From the NCBI GenBank assembly GCA_026874595.1, contig CM049307.1:6099579-6163578 (forward strand): a stretch of 64,000 nucleotides of DNA, given 5' to 3'. The number at the start of each line of letters is the position of its first letter. Position 1 is the stretch's first letter. Made by a program: the position numbers and the translations under genes. Under the pieces are notes generated by a model. The model worked only from the letters and a program-made list of their open reading frames with translations. It did no database searches and was not told the origin of the DNA. Below, one piece after another: positions 12,301 to 27,300 of this stretch. The stretch comes from Sipunculus nudus. Its lineage: Eukaryota > Annelida > Sipuncula > Golfingiida > Sipunculidae.

Positions 12301-15300
12301 CAATGCCTGGGGAGTAAAAAGAAAACTATAAAGGGACTAGCATAACAGATAAACCCAGAGAAAATGACCCTTTCTTTAATCATAATGCTTACAGTTTTTA
12401 ATAAAAAGTGACTGCATTTAAAAATTGGCATATTATCTCAAACAATGAGTTCTTTACAGTTCTTGGGGAGCTGCCCACTACTGATAATATATATATGTCA
12501 AATATGAAATTTTGAAATTCAATTATTTAAAAAGAAAAATATACTGGGGCTATATATTATACAGTGAAAACTGGGCTAACGGACACCTCACTACGGCGGA
12601 CAACTGGCTATAACGGACAATATAGTAATGTCCCTTCAAAATTCCCTATTTGTTATGTATAAGCGGAACCTCTATAAGGTGGACACCTCACTACTGCAGA
12701 CAACAGACAGCGGATTTCAACTCAAACTAACATTTTAAGAGTAAATGAACCTGACAAATACGGACATGATACGCCATCTCCGACGGACACTAATCACTCG
12801 CCCTGGAAAACATCAAAGGCCACCGTTGCTGTTGTTCCCCGGACTGGAACACAAAGGATTGAGCAATCCCCAGTTGTTACCTTAATGCGTGTAGGTGTTC
12901 AAGTCATGGTGTGATGTGCTCATAGGATAAACACAGCAAGGGTGAAGCGGTAAACATCCTGTCACTTTATTTTACAGTTGATCATTCACACGTTGCGAAG
13001 TTGCATATTATTTGCTCGACTGCGGGGTCATTAAAATGATAAAATGGCTGCCGATTACCTGTGCCTCCCTGATTTTACCATGCAATATATCTTACTGCAA
13101 ACTAGTCACTTTGTTTAAGCAGGCCGTTTGATATAAATTAATTAGTTTTGCTCAATATACTCAAACTAATCTGCTCCGTGTCAACCATGTGCTCGCTCTG
13201 TAGTTACACGTATCATGCCAATGTGCACAAGCTCATCGGGGTTCGTTTTATCTCGGTGCCATCAACAACAAAGCAAATCAAACCAATCAACCATCATCCA
13301 AAAAAAGTTTATTTAAGGCTTAAGCTACATTCACCTATAAAAAAAAGAATGTTCCCAATTTCATAGCCATTACAATCTTCGCAATATTAACGTTGTCATT
13401 ATTGTTTAGATTATCGCATTGGGGCAGCTGAACAGGATCGTTTAGACAATGGCGCCAGGTGACACCACGCATACCTCAGGTGGGCGCTTACGCTATCTGA
13501 AAAAGTCGGGATTATTTGACCAAGTGAATCCGCGAAAAAGAGCGTACTCTCCCTTGCAGAAGAATTTATGAACATTGTTTTTACAGATTTCATGGACCCT
13601 TCTCCTCATATTGTTTACTACCCGAGATAAGTAAAAATTATCACATTTTGTATATGACTATTGAATGCATGATGTATGCATGATCAGTTGTACATGTACA
13701 TGAAACCTAATATAATACTATAAACACATTCTTGCAGCTGTTCTCTGTCTTTATTTATAATCCCTCAGTTATCAACCAAGGTCAACCTGCCTAATAAGGA
13801 CAACTCATTATTAAGGACAAAATGATTGAGTCCCTTGACTGTCTGCTTTAGACAGGTTTCACTGTATTTCATAATACTCAGTGAGGTCAATGTTATCTCA
13901 TTTTATTGCAGAATGGCTCATATTAAAATGCATGTTGATTAGTGTGGTTAAAACTACTTCTAGTTTATATATAAAGTTGTGTCCTCAGTGGGTATGATCT
14001 TTTCATTTGGTTAATTAAACTGATTCAACACACTGCAAAAACTGATATATTAAATAACAGACTTTATATGGTTTATTTAAATGGTAAAAGCCAGTTGTCC
14101 GAGTATTTTGATGGAACATCATTTGAGTTGCATACAGTGTTGTAGGATAAAAGTTTGCACAGATGAATCTAATATCATCTAAACTAACAAAAACAGATTA
14201 TCAAAAGATTTGCACATTGAAAAGATAACCTTGAAAATTTTACAGCTTCTAGTCAGGAATCACTGATACTCATCATACACAAGATGTACACCAGGTGTCA
14301 GCACTGTGCACCACAGTCATAAAATAGAAACTGCATCTTGTTTTGAGTATTTTAAACTTACACAGGGTAATGGATTTAAAACAGTTGTATATCATAATTT
14401 AATACACATACAAATGACTGGGAAGCCATAGTTATAATGTTATTCTAGATGATATATAACAAATACATGCAAGACCAAAGGTTTATAATGATTCAAAGAG
14501 AACTTGTAAATTTATGTTCACAATAAATGCAACAAGTGAAATATGATTGAAAAGAAAAAATGCAAATAAAGCATAAAAGCTCATGCAAAAGCAGCATCAT
14601 AAAGCTAACAAGACATTTGCTTAAACACTTAGGTATATTTATGTTTTCTTAATTTGGTAATACAATATTCACCCCCTTATCTCAGCTGTATGAAACTGCA
14701 ATATATATCAAGCTTTTCAGAAACAAAAAGACATTGTTAAGCTCCAGCAGGTTTTATGACTTACAGTGAAAAGACTGGTGTTTGAACAATTACCACTAAT
14801 GATTGATTTATTAATATGTGAATTCTTGTTTCATTTTCATAATTTTATATGATGGTAAACAGTTACCAGTAACAGGAATATCATAAACTATTCAAGATAC
14901 ATTCAATAGCACATGTATTCAAAGGATTCTAGTTTATAAGAAGTATATGGATCACCATGATGCTCATGGTCAGCTACTTTAGTCATCTTAATCATTTTAC
15001 TTTGCTTCTAGTGACTCAGGTTTGTTCTGACCAATTGGGGGTAATCAGTTACTACTTTACTGGCAAAATTTATCCTTGAACAGCCAGTCTGTGTATGTGT
15101 GATGCTGTGCATACATTCCAAAAACCTGAACATGCATAAATCAATCATCATTCAGAGAGTCAATACAATCTTAAATAAGGAAACAGTATTTGGTTTATAA
15201 AACTCAAGTGAAGGATAACCTCACAAACAAAATGGATGCTCGTAGAAAAAGTGCCATGTTCAGGAATGTTCAGGATTATAATCCTGCATTAAATATCTAG

Positions 15301-18300
15301 ATCTGTGTTTACATTTAAAATTTAATAAATTCTGCAATATGTAAAAAATTTCAAGGAAATCTACAGATATTACTTTTGGACATGTTTTGCAGACAGACCA
15401 ACATGCAGACAGACAAGCAGCAGTGAAGCCTTCCTCCACTTTGCTGGCAGAGGTAATAAATGCAAAGCAAAGCTACAGCTATTAACATTACTGACAGACT
15501 GGACAGCAGAAGCAGGTGACAATAAATCAGCACTGCAGTGGAGCCAGCAATCAGCATTTATTCAAGGCTTTGCAGGGTTCATTTAAGGCTGGTGTAGCCT
15601 AATTATAACTAAACTTTTAATTGTTTCTAAACTTTTAAATAAAATCAGTTTCTTGCTGAGGTGAGTTTCATCCATTCAAATCCACAGAATTGCCACCGCC
15701 AGACTGACTTTATGTTACTTCTTGCCACTATGTGATGTTAGTAGTGTGATAACTGAATCACAGAACTGGATTTGACTAGTGCATGGGATCAGCTGTTGGA
15801 ATCATGAACTTCCTGTGGCAACACGAGCAGGTAGAGAGTCAGTCTGACTAAGTCTGTGAAATGAACAGACTGTAGTTCACACCAACAAGTGAGATATGAT
15901 GTTTTTTAAATTCTTAAATGATTAAAATTTGGTAAACAATATCTTTATGTTATTAAAATGATCTTTTCTCCCATGAAATGATATGGGGATCATTTCCAAA
16001 CCTGTCATTAATTAGCCTGCCAGATGCACCTTACTGAAGCCGATTTGAACTGTAAATGCAGTTTTTACCTGTCATGCGCTTTGAGCGGACCCTAAAGGGT
16101 TTGACTCTGTCTTCTATAAAAACACATAATTATCATTAAATCATGATGGTGAGTTTGAGTATTCAACTACACAGATGTGATCAAAATCATGAAATTTTTA
16201 ACTGTTCATTATATACTCTTGAATTTTGAATTTCTTTCTTGTTGTAATCACAAAATCTTTTCCACATAAGATTAACAGTTCATGCTCTGTTTATTTCATT
16301 TTTTGGCTACTGCAATAAGTATTGGGTAGCATCATGCAGATGCACAAAGGTTCATATTGTTAGTTTAACTATGAAAAAGGCCAAACTTGTTAGTTATCCA
16401 AATGAAATAATTGATAAAAAGCTTAAACAAATAGGCAAATCAATTAACAAGTGACCCCTGGACCATGATGTTCAGCTGAAGAGCACAGCTCTTTACCCTT
16501 ACATGTTAAATATCATGCCTGGAGCACAATCAGTTGGAACTCATTCACATTTTGAAGTTTATTTCCTTTTTTTCATGAAAAGGGTCATTCATGGCCTGTT
16601 TTTGGAGATATTAGAGTAAATCCCTGAGATTCAGCATTTCGTCGGAAAGGCACTGATAAAATATAAACCAGACCTTTAGCATTTTGCCTGAGGGTGAGAG
16701 GCACTGACAGAGAATAAACCAGTGACTTTAGCATTTCTTCTGAGAGGCACTGATGAAGAATTAACCAGGAACTACAGCATTTTGCCTGAGAGGCTCTGAG
16801 GAAGAATAAACCAGAGAATGTCCTCTATCATGTAATGAACCATGTTAGCTGTTTTCAGCCATGCCCACACAGCTCTTTCTAAATCAAGACAACAGATATA
16901 ATGCAAGCCTGTTATTACTCATTATGAGCTTTTAAAGTTGGTTTTGTTGGTGAGCAGAGAGGAAATCAAATTTATACACATAGGCCAGTCACTAAGAAAG
17001 GAACACATATAAAAGGTTCACACATGTCACACATCCATGGCCAAAGGTTCCATCTAATTAGAAAAAGCTACTGCAATTTTGGCATACAAGGCCTTTATTA
17101 TACTGAATCCTGTCAGAGTAAGAAAGAGAAATCTATCCATGAGTGATAATGAACCCCTTGTTAGCTTCAGTTTTGTTGAAGCACAAAGTCTTATGCTTCT
17201 ATGAAATAAGTCCAAGTACACCTAACTTAACTGACATTTCTTGGCACCGCAGGTGCCACAGTATCCCCAGACATAGTAGGCCCCCCCTCTTTATAAATAG
17301 ACCCCCATTTTTAGCAGCATATACTGACACTTGACATATTTATTGTTTCTTCCATCTTAGAATCCACAATCTTGTTGAAGATGTTGGTCCTGTGACCTTG
17401 ATCTTTTTAAAGATGTGTCCTGTGACCTTGACCTTTGACCTCATGACCCCAAAATCAATTCTGGTCTTGCTTTTCCAATGGGACATATGAAAGTTAAGTT
17501 TGAAATCTATACATCAATAAAGCAGGAATTATCACCCAGAAACTAATTTTTGGACAGATGGCTCCTGTGACCTTCACCTTTGACCTTGTGACCTCAAAAT
17601 TGATAGGGTTCTTCCTCTCTTGGCAGGTGAACTATATGTCCAAGATGAAAGATCTGAGATGAAATGTTTGGCTGAAAATGCATCCACATCTTTTTAAAGA
17701 GGTGTCCTGTGACCTTGACCTTTGACCTCATGACCCCAAAATCAATTCCGGTCTTGCTTTTCCAATGGGACATATATAAGTCAAGTTTGAAATCCATACA
17801 TTAATAAAAGCAGAAATTATCATCCAGAAACTAATTTTTGGACAGATGGCTCCTGTGACCTTCACCTTTGACCTTGTGACCTCAAAATTGATAGGGGTCT
17901 TCCATTCTTGGCAGGTGAACTATATGTGCAAGATGAAAGATCTGAGATGAATTGTTTGGCTGAAAATGCATCTAAATCTTTTTAAAGAGGTTTCCTGTGA
18001 CCTTGACCTTTGACCTCATGACCCCAAAATCAATTCCGGTCTTGCTTTTCCAATGGGTCAAATACAAGTCAAGTTTGAAATCCATACATCAATAAAAGAA
18101 GGAATTATCATCCAGAAACTAATTTTTGGACAGATGGCTCCTGTGACCTTCACCTTTGACCTTGTGACCTCAAAATTGATAGGGTTCTTCCTCTCTTGGC
18201 AGGTGAACTATATGTGCAAGATGAAAAATCTGAGATGAAATGTTTGGCTGAAAATGCATCCACAATCTTTTTAAAGATGTCCTGTGACCTTGACCTTTGA

Positions 18301-21300
18301 CATCATGACCCCAAAATCAATTTGGGTCTTGCTTTTCCAATGGGACATATACAAGTCAAGTTTGAAATCCATACATCAATTAAAGCAGGATTTATCATCC
18401 AGAAACTAATTTTTGGACAGATGGCTCCTGTGGCCTTCACCTTTGACCTTGTGACCTCAAAACTGATAGGGGTCTTCCTTTATTGGCAGATGACTTACAT
18501 GTGCAAGATGAAAGGTCTGAGATGAAATGTTTGGCTGAAAATGCATCCACAATCTTTTTAAAGATGTGTCCTGTGACCTTGACCTTTGACCTCATGACCC
18601 CTAAAATAAACTGGAGTCTTGATTTTTCAATGGGACATATATAAGTCAAGTTTGAAATCCATACATCAATAAAAGCAGGAATTATCATCCAGAAACTAAT
18701 TTTTGGACAGATAGCTCCTGTGGCCTTGACCTTTGACCTTGTGACCCCAAATTTTATATGGATCATCCACTATTGGCAAGTGAGCTATATATTCAAGATG
18801 GAAGACCTAGGATGAAAGTTTGGCTTAAAATGCATCCACAGTATCTTTTAAAATGCCAGTACAGTGACCTTGACCTTTGAACTCATGACCCTAGAACCTG
18901 TAGGGTTCTTACTTTAGTGGTGGGCCATACAGTCATGTTTGAAATCCATATGGCTATCAACACTGGAGATATCATCAGAGGTGTGTGATTTTCACCATAT
19001 ATGGCAATATTCAAGGTCAAGGCCACTATCATAGGAAAGGTCATGACCCCAATTTAAATAAACATCATCCCATAACCCATACCTATGTATATGCATCATA
19101 TAAAAGAAATCTGTCCATTATTTTTTGACTTATAATGCTCACAGTACTGTAAGGGGGCAATTTTGGGGGTATTAAACGGCACGAAAACAAGTAAAGAATA
19201 ATAGGTGGCGCCACCAGTTTCTGGAACATGACAACCCTATCCATGATCTTCCATCAACTTGATTTTGGGATAAATCCATGCAAGATTTCTTGAGATATTA
19301 AAGAATTTGTGTGATTTTCCCCAAAATTGGACCTGTTCAAGGTCAAGGACACTCCTAGTAAAGGTCATGACCTCATTTTAAATAGGCGTCGTCCTCTCAC
19401 CCATATCTATACATGTACCAAGTTTGGTAAAGTTCCGTGAAATATTTTTGGGTTATCGCGCTAACAAGATTTATATGCCGCGGCGGCGGCGGCGGCGGGA
19501 CCGGTATGAAAACATAGTATCCCCCGACTTTGTCTGGGGATACAATGACCCTTTCCTGAAGAAATTACCTACACTAGGGCTTTGGACAAGCATTATTCAA
19601 AATGTCATTATCTGGTATAAAATGAAAAAGTTTTTATATTCTGTTTAGGACTGATTTACCTAAAGACTTAGTTGTCAGAACAGATTCTGTGCTGTCAAGG
19701 AAATTGGGGTTCTGTACCTGTTATGAACACTTCGACTTTTTGTATAAAAATATTTTATTTTAAGAAAGCAAAATTAGTGCTTAAATGCTTCATTGAAGAT
19801 GTTAAGGTGGTGGATAATTCAGAGTTCTAAATAAAACCATCATTCTATTAAATTAGGATCATCAATATCTTTGATTAAACACACTTTGCATCAGAACTAT
19901 GATATAAAGTACACAAGAGCATGGTTTTACTGAAGCTCTGGTCAATGGGAATGTCACTTCAATAAGAAAGTGTTATTTTCAGTTATGTTGATATTTTGAT
20001 AATGAGAAATAATTTTCATAATAATTATTAACTTGTTAATACATTTATAAAGTGAAACTGACCAGATGTCCCTTTAATATTATTATATAACTGACCTGAC
20101 TTGAGATGCATATTATTTTCGAAATATATTTTGATCTATGGTTAATAATATTACTGATGTAAAACAGTGCAACAAGGCTAAATACTCTTCAGACTATTTT
20201 TCCTCTGGACTGCTCTTTAGCTGTTATAATAAATTCCTTATGCAGAGTTGGCCATATCCATCTTAGTATTTCTTAGTAACTGAATGTGACACTCCCCGTA
20301 TGTTATCCTAACTGCAACCAATGGGAAAAGACCTCAGTCTTGAGAGTCAAGAGCAATTTCCTTCAATGTCTATTAACTAGCCATTACCCATCCAAGACAT
20401 AATGGTCCCCAAGAGGAAACCAAGCATCTCACCTGCACTCATTTATTGTTGTGTTCCCATATAGGAAGTGCTATATGAATGAACAACTGTTATATTTGTG
20501 TCACCAGTCTCTGCATCTGACCGTCACTGGCATGCCATTGGCAAAAGTCTCTAGTGGACCATGACCTTAACGGTTTGGGGTGATAGATAGGAATCATTTT
20601 GATCACTATTGAAGCCACCAAACAACAGGTGCAGAGTCCCCCTCCCCCTATTGTCCTGTAAATAAGTTTTAACGTGGCTCTTTGTCTAATGTTTACTGCT
20701 TCATAGTCAAAAGGTAACAAAGTTACAGCTGTACATTTATTCAGTTACCACAAATATGATCAGAAAGGACAGAGAAACAAAAAAAACTCACCTTCTCCCA
20801 AACACCCACACTTTGGAATTGCAATACACTCATTTTTCCGTAGCCGCTGTATCAATTCCGAATCCACAGTTTCTGGTAAATCTGCATCCTTTACTTCCAA
20901 CTTCATTGAATCTTTCGAATCATGAGACAGCGAGATTTTTCCTATTAACTTCTCTACTGCAGGAGGGTGACTAACAGTAGGTTTTACTTCAGTTAAAGCC
21001 TTGAGTGACTGTAAACTTGAACTGGATGCAGTATGATTTACACCCATTCTAGCTTGGTTAGCTATCTGCTGCTGGCAGTTTTGACTATCCTGATGAGGTT
21101 TTTGAACTTGGACTTGTTGGCTTCCCTTTTGACTTTGGTTCTGTCTGTTCTTCTCACTTTGGAGGACTTTCTGAACAATGGCTGCCACAGTCCGACTTTC
21201 TTCATCCACATTCTCAGTGACAGTTGTTCCATCATTTAAGTGACTTGAAGACAAATGTTTTCCTCCAAGAGGCTGCTGACCAGGAGGCTGCAATGGTTGT

Positions 21301-24300
21301 TCTTGATGTGAAGTACTATCATATGGAGATGGTTTGCTTCCTCCAACAGCCATCCCACTCTGTAGCGGGCGCCAAGCTCGACAAAAATCTTCAAAATTCC
21401 AGCCCTGCTGGCGACCTTTGTCAACCCACACTTGCCATATTTGTGACATACGCATATACTCCTCCCACTCCATTGTTTGGCCTTCTTTCGTTGTGGGTCG
21501 CTTTTTCCTTTTCTTGGGGCCTATTTTACCTTCCATGTGTAGTTTTCGACGGATAGCCTTTTTAACAAGGGATGTAGCTATCTCCTTTGAGGCCTGCAGG
21601 ACACTACTGACTTTCTTAGTTGTGGTTTCTTCTGATTGTTTCATGTCTGGTGGTGTACTAGGGAAGGCATATGGATCATCATTTTCTGCAGTTGTGGAGC
21701 TGTTCACAGTTTCAGAAGTCTTCCACTGACCATTTAATGGTATGTTTTTGGGACATGATGCAACAACCTTTTCCATTGTTGCAGTCACAGAAGTATTACT
21801 GAAAGCTCCTGAACCACCACCTGAACTTGGGGTCTCATCAGCGAGGAGAGATTTCATTAGACTAAACCTTGGACCACTTGTTCCTGTAACGTTTGTTCTT
21901 GCATCTTTGGCACTGTCCGTTGGCAATACATTGTTGGTCTTGCAGGATATTACTTGGCTGGATTCTTCATGAGATGAAATATGTGAAGCTGTTTGCTGGA
22001 CACCACCTTCAGGATCAAGCACAACCCTTTGTGATCCTGAACTAGATCCTACAGTTGTATCATGGGATTCCAGGTGTGTCCTTGCATCTCCCTCAATTTT
22101 TTTGGCCAGAAAAATGTCCTCTTTGATATTTTGTGGATCTGGTGGAGGATCACAAGAAACTGGCTTTACCTCCAGCTTTTGGTGTTTGTTTTGAGTACCA
22201 TGTTTATAAGTACCATTCAACTGGTTCCCAGCTGCACCCGCTTGGTCATTCAAAGTACCCCCAACACAGCTTTCCTTCTGAACCTCTAGCTTTGCGGTAG
22301 GCTCAGTGCTTCCAGAAAAACCAACATACGTCCTTCCAACATTGACCGTCAGAGCTTCTTGGTCAGTTCGGGGCATATCATCCTGAACTGACTCTGAAGT
22401 TTGGTCAGGGGTACTTGTGCTCAATAACTGTGCAAGCAAGTCTGTACTGCTTGACTTTCTTCCCTGACCAGTGTCTCCAGTACTGTAAGCCTCTCTTGTT
22501 GAAGCTTTGTCCACAGATTTTGGCACTTCTCTCTGCACCTCAGCAGGGCTTCTCCGGATTCCTACAGTCTGTTCATCACAGTCAGCCACTACTTTTGTTC
22601 CCGTCACTTTACTTATAGGAGGTCGGCAGCTCAGATCAAGTGGACTACATTCCTCTGGTTTCAACTGCGGCAGGAAGCTAACATGTGCTGACCCCTTGTG
22701 GGCCTCCGGGATGACAGGACTTTTCTTTTCCTCCAACTCCCTCTTGGGCGATCCACTCTGTAATGAAAAATTAAACATAATAACAGCCATGTCACAGGGA
22801 AATAGTTAAGTTCAATGATCACTTATGTGTATACATATAAATATTTTGTGTGGAGAAAAATACAGGAAATAACCCCGCTAATAGCCACAGCAAACAGAAA
22901 ATTAATATTTAGCCTGATAAAAGTTTATCTTAAATTTTTTTTTACTTTATTTATTCAGTGTTGTAATTAAGCAGTTCCTTGCTAGTTTTCTGGTGCAAAA
23001 TGTGACCTAGTGAAGAGAATCAGACATGATGAACTACTCAACAAAGTGTCCATTCATAAGAATTAAATAACAAGGCAATATCTGATATGTTCCACTTGTA
23101 ACTGAAGACATACTGAATCCAAAAGTTTAATACTTGGACAGCACCAGTTGCTGATGGTAAAAAGGTATTGAACCTAAATATTGCCAAATTCGAACTGAAA
23201 CAAGCTGGGTCAATAACTGTGACAATTTTGACATTGCAGTATCTTACCGAAACAATTACAATGGACAGAAACTGATATACATATCACACAGAGTAACTAT
23301 ATCTGTCATCATTTAATTTGTCTGATTGTCTTAAAATTTTACAATGTTGTAATGTAATCTAAATAAATTTCCCTTCAGGAGGTTTATAAAATCTGCGTCA
23401 AAAGCAGGTTTCAGAACGGAGTCAGTAAAGCGAAGATTTACACACTCCATAATTTTCTATATAGGTTTAGGAGTATGTAGAGATTTGGTCAAAGAAACAG
23501 ATTGATCTTTGAGGTTTTAAACCATGATCAGAATATATAAAGCAAAGTGTGCTACACTTAAATAATAACAGACTGAGACTCTGAAAGGCCTGCATACAAT
23601 ATTATAAACTAAACAAATATCGGTCTGAGATTAATACTGCTATGAACATGAATCCATAAAATTACTGAAAAACAGAAATCTGAAGTCTTTAATACTAGCA
23701 TTGACCTATAAGTCTGATGGGTCATAAAAAAAAGTTAACATGATAGAGTAACTTGACTGTGCCTTGTTCTGTGCCTACTGTTGGTCCATCGTTAATTGAT
23801 GATTATAATGATTCCAAATGAAATCCAGTACTGATCAAAATGAATATAAGGACCACTATGGAAGAACGTTTTTACAACATTCAGTTTAAGTTACTTCTTT
23901 TACAACTACTGTAGTTTATATCTACCATTAAAAGCAAGTGATTCAATAAAATAAAGCTTTAAAATAAAATCATAACCAAAATGATAAACAATAATATAAA
24001 TACTGGAAATGATGAATGCTTATTTTTAGAAAACAACTGAGTGTAAAGCAGATTCTGGAGTTGTAATGTCCTGGGCTTTACATTTCTCGAATGTCCAAAC
24101 CCTTTCTTGAGCCAAGTCACAATTCTCTCATGGCTGAATGTTATGTAATACCCATAGTAGCTCATTCATGTATAAGAAGCTCCCCACAGAGTCAAGCCTT
24201 AACAGAGATAAGGAGATACACAAAAAGCTTAAAGGAGGTACACAAAAACTGATGACAGGTCAAATCATGAGTAGGAAGCAGACATGAAGGTCATGCACTG

Positions 24301-27300
24301 TCTGGGTCTCTATATTAATGCCTTAGAGTACACGCTACTCACCTATATGTCCTACATAATGAGGCAATTAGTTTTTATTTGTAGTGGTAGAAGTGCTGGT
24401 TAGATGGGGATTTTTTTTTTAAACATACAGCACGAATGGCCATGGATGTTTGTTCAAATTCTGACTGAAGCCCACCCCTGGCCTGCCCATTACAATACAG
24501 ATATGGTAATGAATCCTGAATGCTAATGACTGTGGGTTGTGAAGGATTCACACAGGGACTGGCTGAGCTTGACCTCAACAGATAATAACGGGATGCAGGT
24601 GCTCGTGACTAATGATCCTCATATAACACTCAAGGAGCACAGACACTGGGACTCCTCAACAAACAGAGATAACAGGCGAGTCAGTCAGATACAGACAGTA
24701 CAAGCATATATGTATCTTATCAGTACATGGACATAAACATTATTATACAGGTTTATGTTTATAGAGTACATTCTGTTTATACTATTGTATAGAAATGGAC
24801 ATTACCAAATTAAACCCCCACTGTAAAACTATTAAACTAGTAAAAACCTCCATTATTAAATTTTGTCAGATGATAAATAATCTATGAGAAATACATTTTT
24901 TTCACATTTGATTCTGCTTTATTGATAAAGACATTTTTTTTATTTATTATGGACATAAACATTATTATACAGGTTTATGTTTATATATGGACATAAACAT
25001 TATTATACAGGTTTATGTTTATATAGTACATTCTGTTTATACTATTGTATAGAAATGGACATTACCAAATTAAACCCCCACTGTAAAACTATTAAACTAG
25101 TAAAAACCTCCATTATTAAATTTTGTCAGATGTTAAATAATCTATGAGAAATACATTTTTTTCACATTTGATTCTGCTTTATTGATAAAGACATTTTTTT
25201 TATTTATTATTCATGAGCATAAATGCCATGTCATTACTGAAAAAAAAATACATTTTATATTCACACCACAAACAGCATACACAGATACATTTAAAATACT
25301 CCCTCTGTTATTGCTATAATATACTGCCAGTAAAAAGTAACAAGATATGAACAGGTATCACATTTTCCCCCAAAAGGATAATTTTGTTTCACATGTTCAT
25401 GTCAATGAGGAACATTTGTGAAAAGTTTGTACTGAGTAAATCTGTAAGTAATATTACACTCAAAGGCTTTATATAAACCAAGATTAATTGTTATCTGTAA
25501 GTTAATGGGTAACGGTGCTGTATACTTGCTTACTTGCTTTGGAAGGCAGATATACAATAAGATCCGTATGTGATTATTATAAAGCCAGGAATAAACTGTT
25601 GTGAAGACAAGAGATTTTACTGAGATGTCAACATTTAGCACTTAAGAAGCTGACAAGGACCTTCAGATCCCATGTCCGATGCCTTGAGCACTGGTCTCCA
25701 CGTCCCACCCCCTGACTATGTCCTGAGTTAACCTACCCCTGACTTAGTCATGAACCTGCTCCATGCCAATTAGCCGCCTGCCAAGTCAGCTGATAGGGTG
25801 TAACTGATCAAGTAACAGGACATTCCCATCTGACTAACCATGTAACTACTGGGGGATTTACAGGAAGGAAAACCATGACCAGCCTGCCTCTAAACCAGCC
25901 CTGCTCAGACATATACCAAACAACGACCAGGCATGGAAACCAACTACAGTTTAATACCACAAGTGCCCTGCCAGCCCTTTATCTCATGCTGTTTATATAT
26001 ATAGATCACATTCATGTGGTGCATGTCTACCAAAATAGCAACACCTACTGTATTCATATTATCCAACACAAGTGTTCATGGCTGAACTGATTCATACACA
26101 GTTTTCTTGTTCACACAGATCAGGACATTTCTAGAAGCACTGGGACATTTCTAGGCCCGATAGGAGGCCAACCAGGGTGCACCATGCACTGGCCATTCAC
26201 CCCTTTGTACTGGTGGGACGTTAGTGTTTAACTGCCATTGGCCACAAGACTAAATACTGAATGAAGTCTATAAAGGTTTATAAGAGACAGTGATGCTCTC
26301 AGTAGTATTCATGAAGAGGATAATGTAACCAGGTCTGTATGTACAGTACCATCAGGTAGAAAAACTTGTGATGACATTCAGCTGATATAACATCCAGTGT
26401 CTGTAACCAGTTTGCTGGAAGCAGTATCAGACGCATGTTAAATATATGAGGGGATCTGTCATCATATAATTACCGGTACATCTGTATACAAAGGAAATGC
26501 CATGGTTTACCTAATACAAGGAACTGCCTGAGAATGGATTTTACTAGAAGTAACATGGTACAATTACAATGACTATAAACATTTAGGCTGATACAGCAAG
26601 GTTTATGGGCAAACCAATTTTACAAAGTGATATCACTTTAACAAATATAAAGGATGAACAAAAATAAAAGCGGTTACATTGTCATGATCCCTTTATTTTG
26701 GGATCCCCATTGTTGGTGGGAAATATATATGAACAGTATGCTCCAAGATTTATGTGAACTCCAATGATTTTGCTGTGGTTTGAGCTTTTTAAACTTAGCT
26801 TATTGCACATTATTCTGACTGGTGATAACTACTTTGCTGTGTATTGCTGGCGGGCATGTGACAGGGGGATGTGTAAGTCTGATCACATGCCCTGCCATCT
26901 GTTTATAACATTTCAGTCATAAGGTATTATGTCACCACAGGAGGTTGAACGCTTCAGTTCTATCTTTATACGAAAAGAACTTACAGTGGATTGTGTCTGC
27001 ATGCACGCCCTTTTAGCTATAAATATTGCTTGTGGTTTCAAATGATGATCTTACTGTAACAAGGAATGTGTTAATGTTAGTCTCAAGGTTTTCTACAGCC
27101 ATACAGAGGTAAACTGCTGATTTAACAAGAGCCATCTTATCATTGTTAATAGAGACTTGGTAATGTCCCCTGATGACCTGCCGGGTTGTCACATCTTGAT
27201 CACATTCACTTGTCCTCATCTCACTCAGCAGATCACACCCCTGACCTGTCAAACAGTCAATCATGTCTCATCAAGAGATTCACCACCTCACAACATGACT

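Larger units (their letters stand above)
12307..20791 (-). other. TET intron 3
   Basis: An 8.5-kb intron. It contains a Tigger/mariner-like element (12,562-13,864), a 58-bp minisatellite (16,632-16,815) and the ~290-bp tandem array with related repeats to about 19,500. I see no further exon or RNA gene between about 13.9 and 16.6 kb or between 19.65 and 20.79 kb; both are AT-rich without clear structure. Confidence 0.8.

Noticed and set aside
18322-18766. Open frames of 60-110 codons within the 17-19 kb array
   Set aside because: They repeat with the ~290-bp unit and appear on both strands; there is no sign of selection for coding.
21334-21729. Plus-strand 131-codon frame opposite the large TET exon
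   Set aside because: Antisense shadow of a long, GC-richer coding exon. Sequence is not protein-like and is fully explained by TET.
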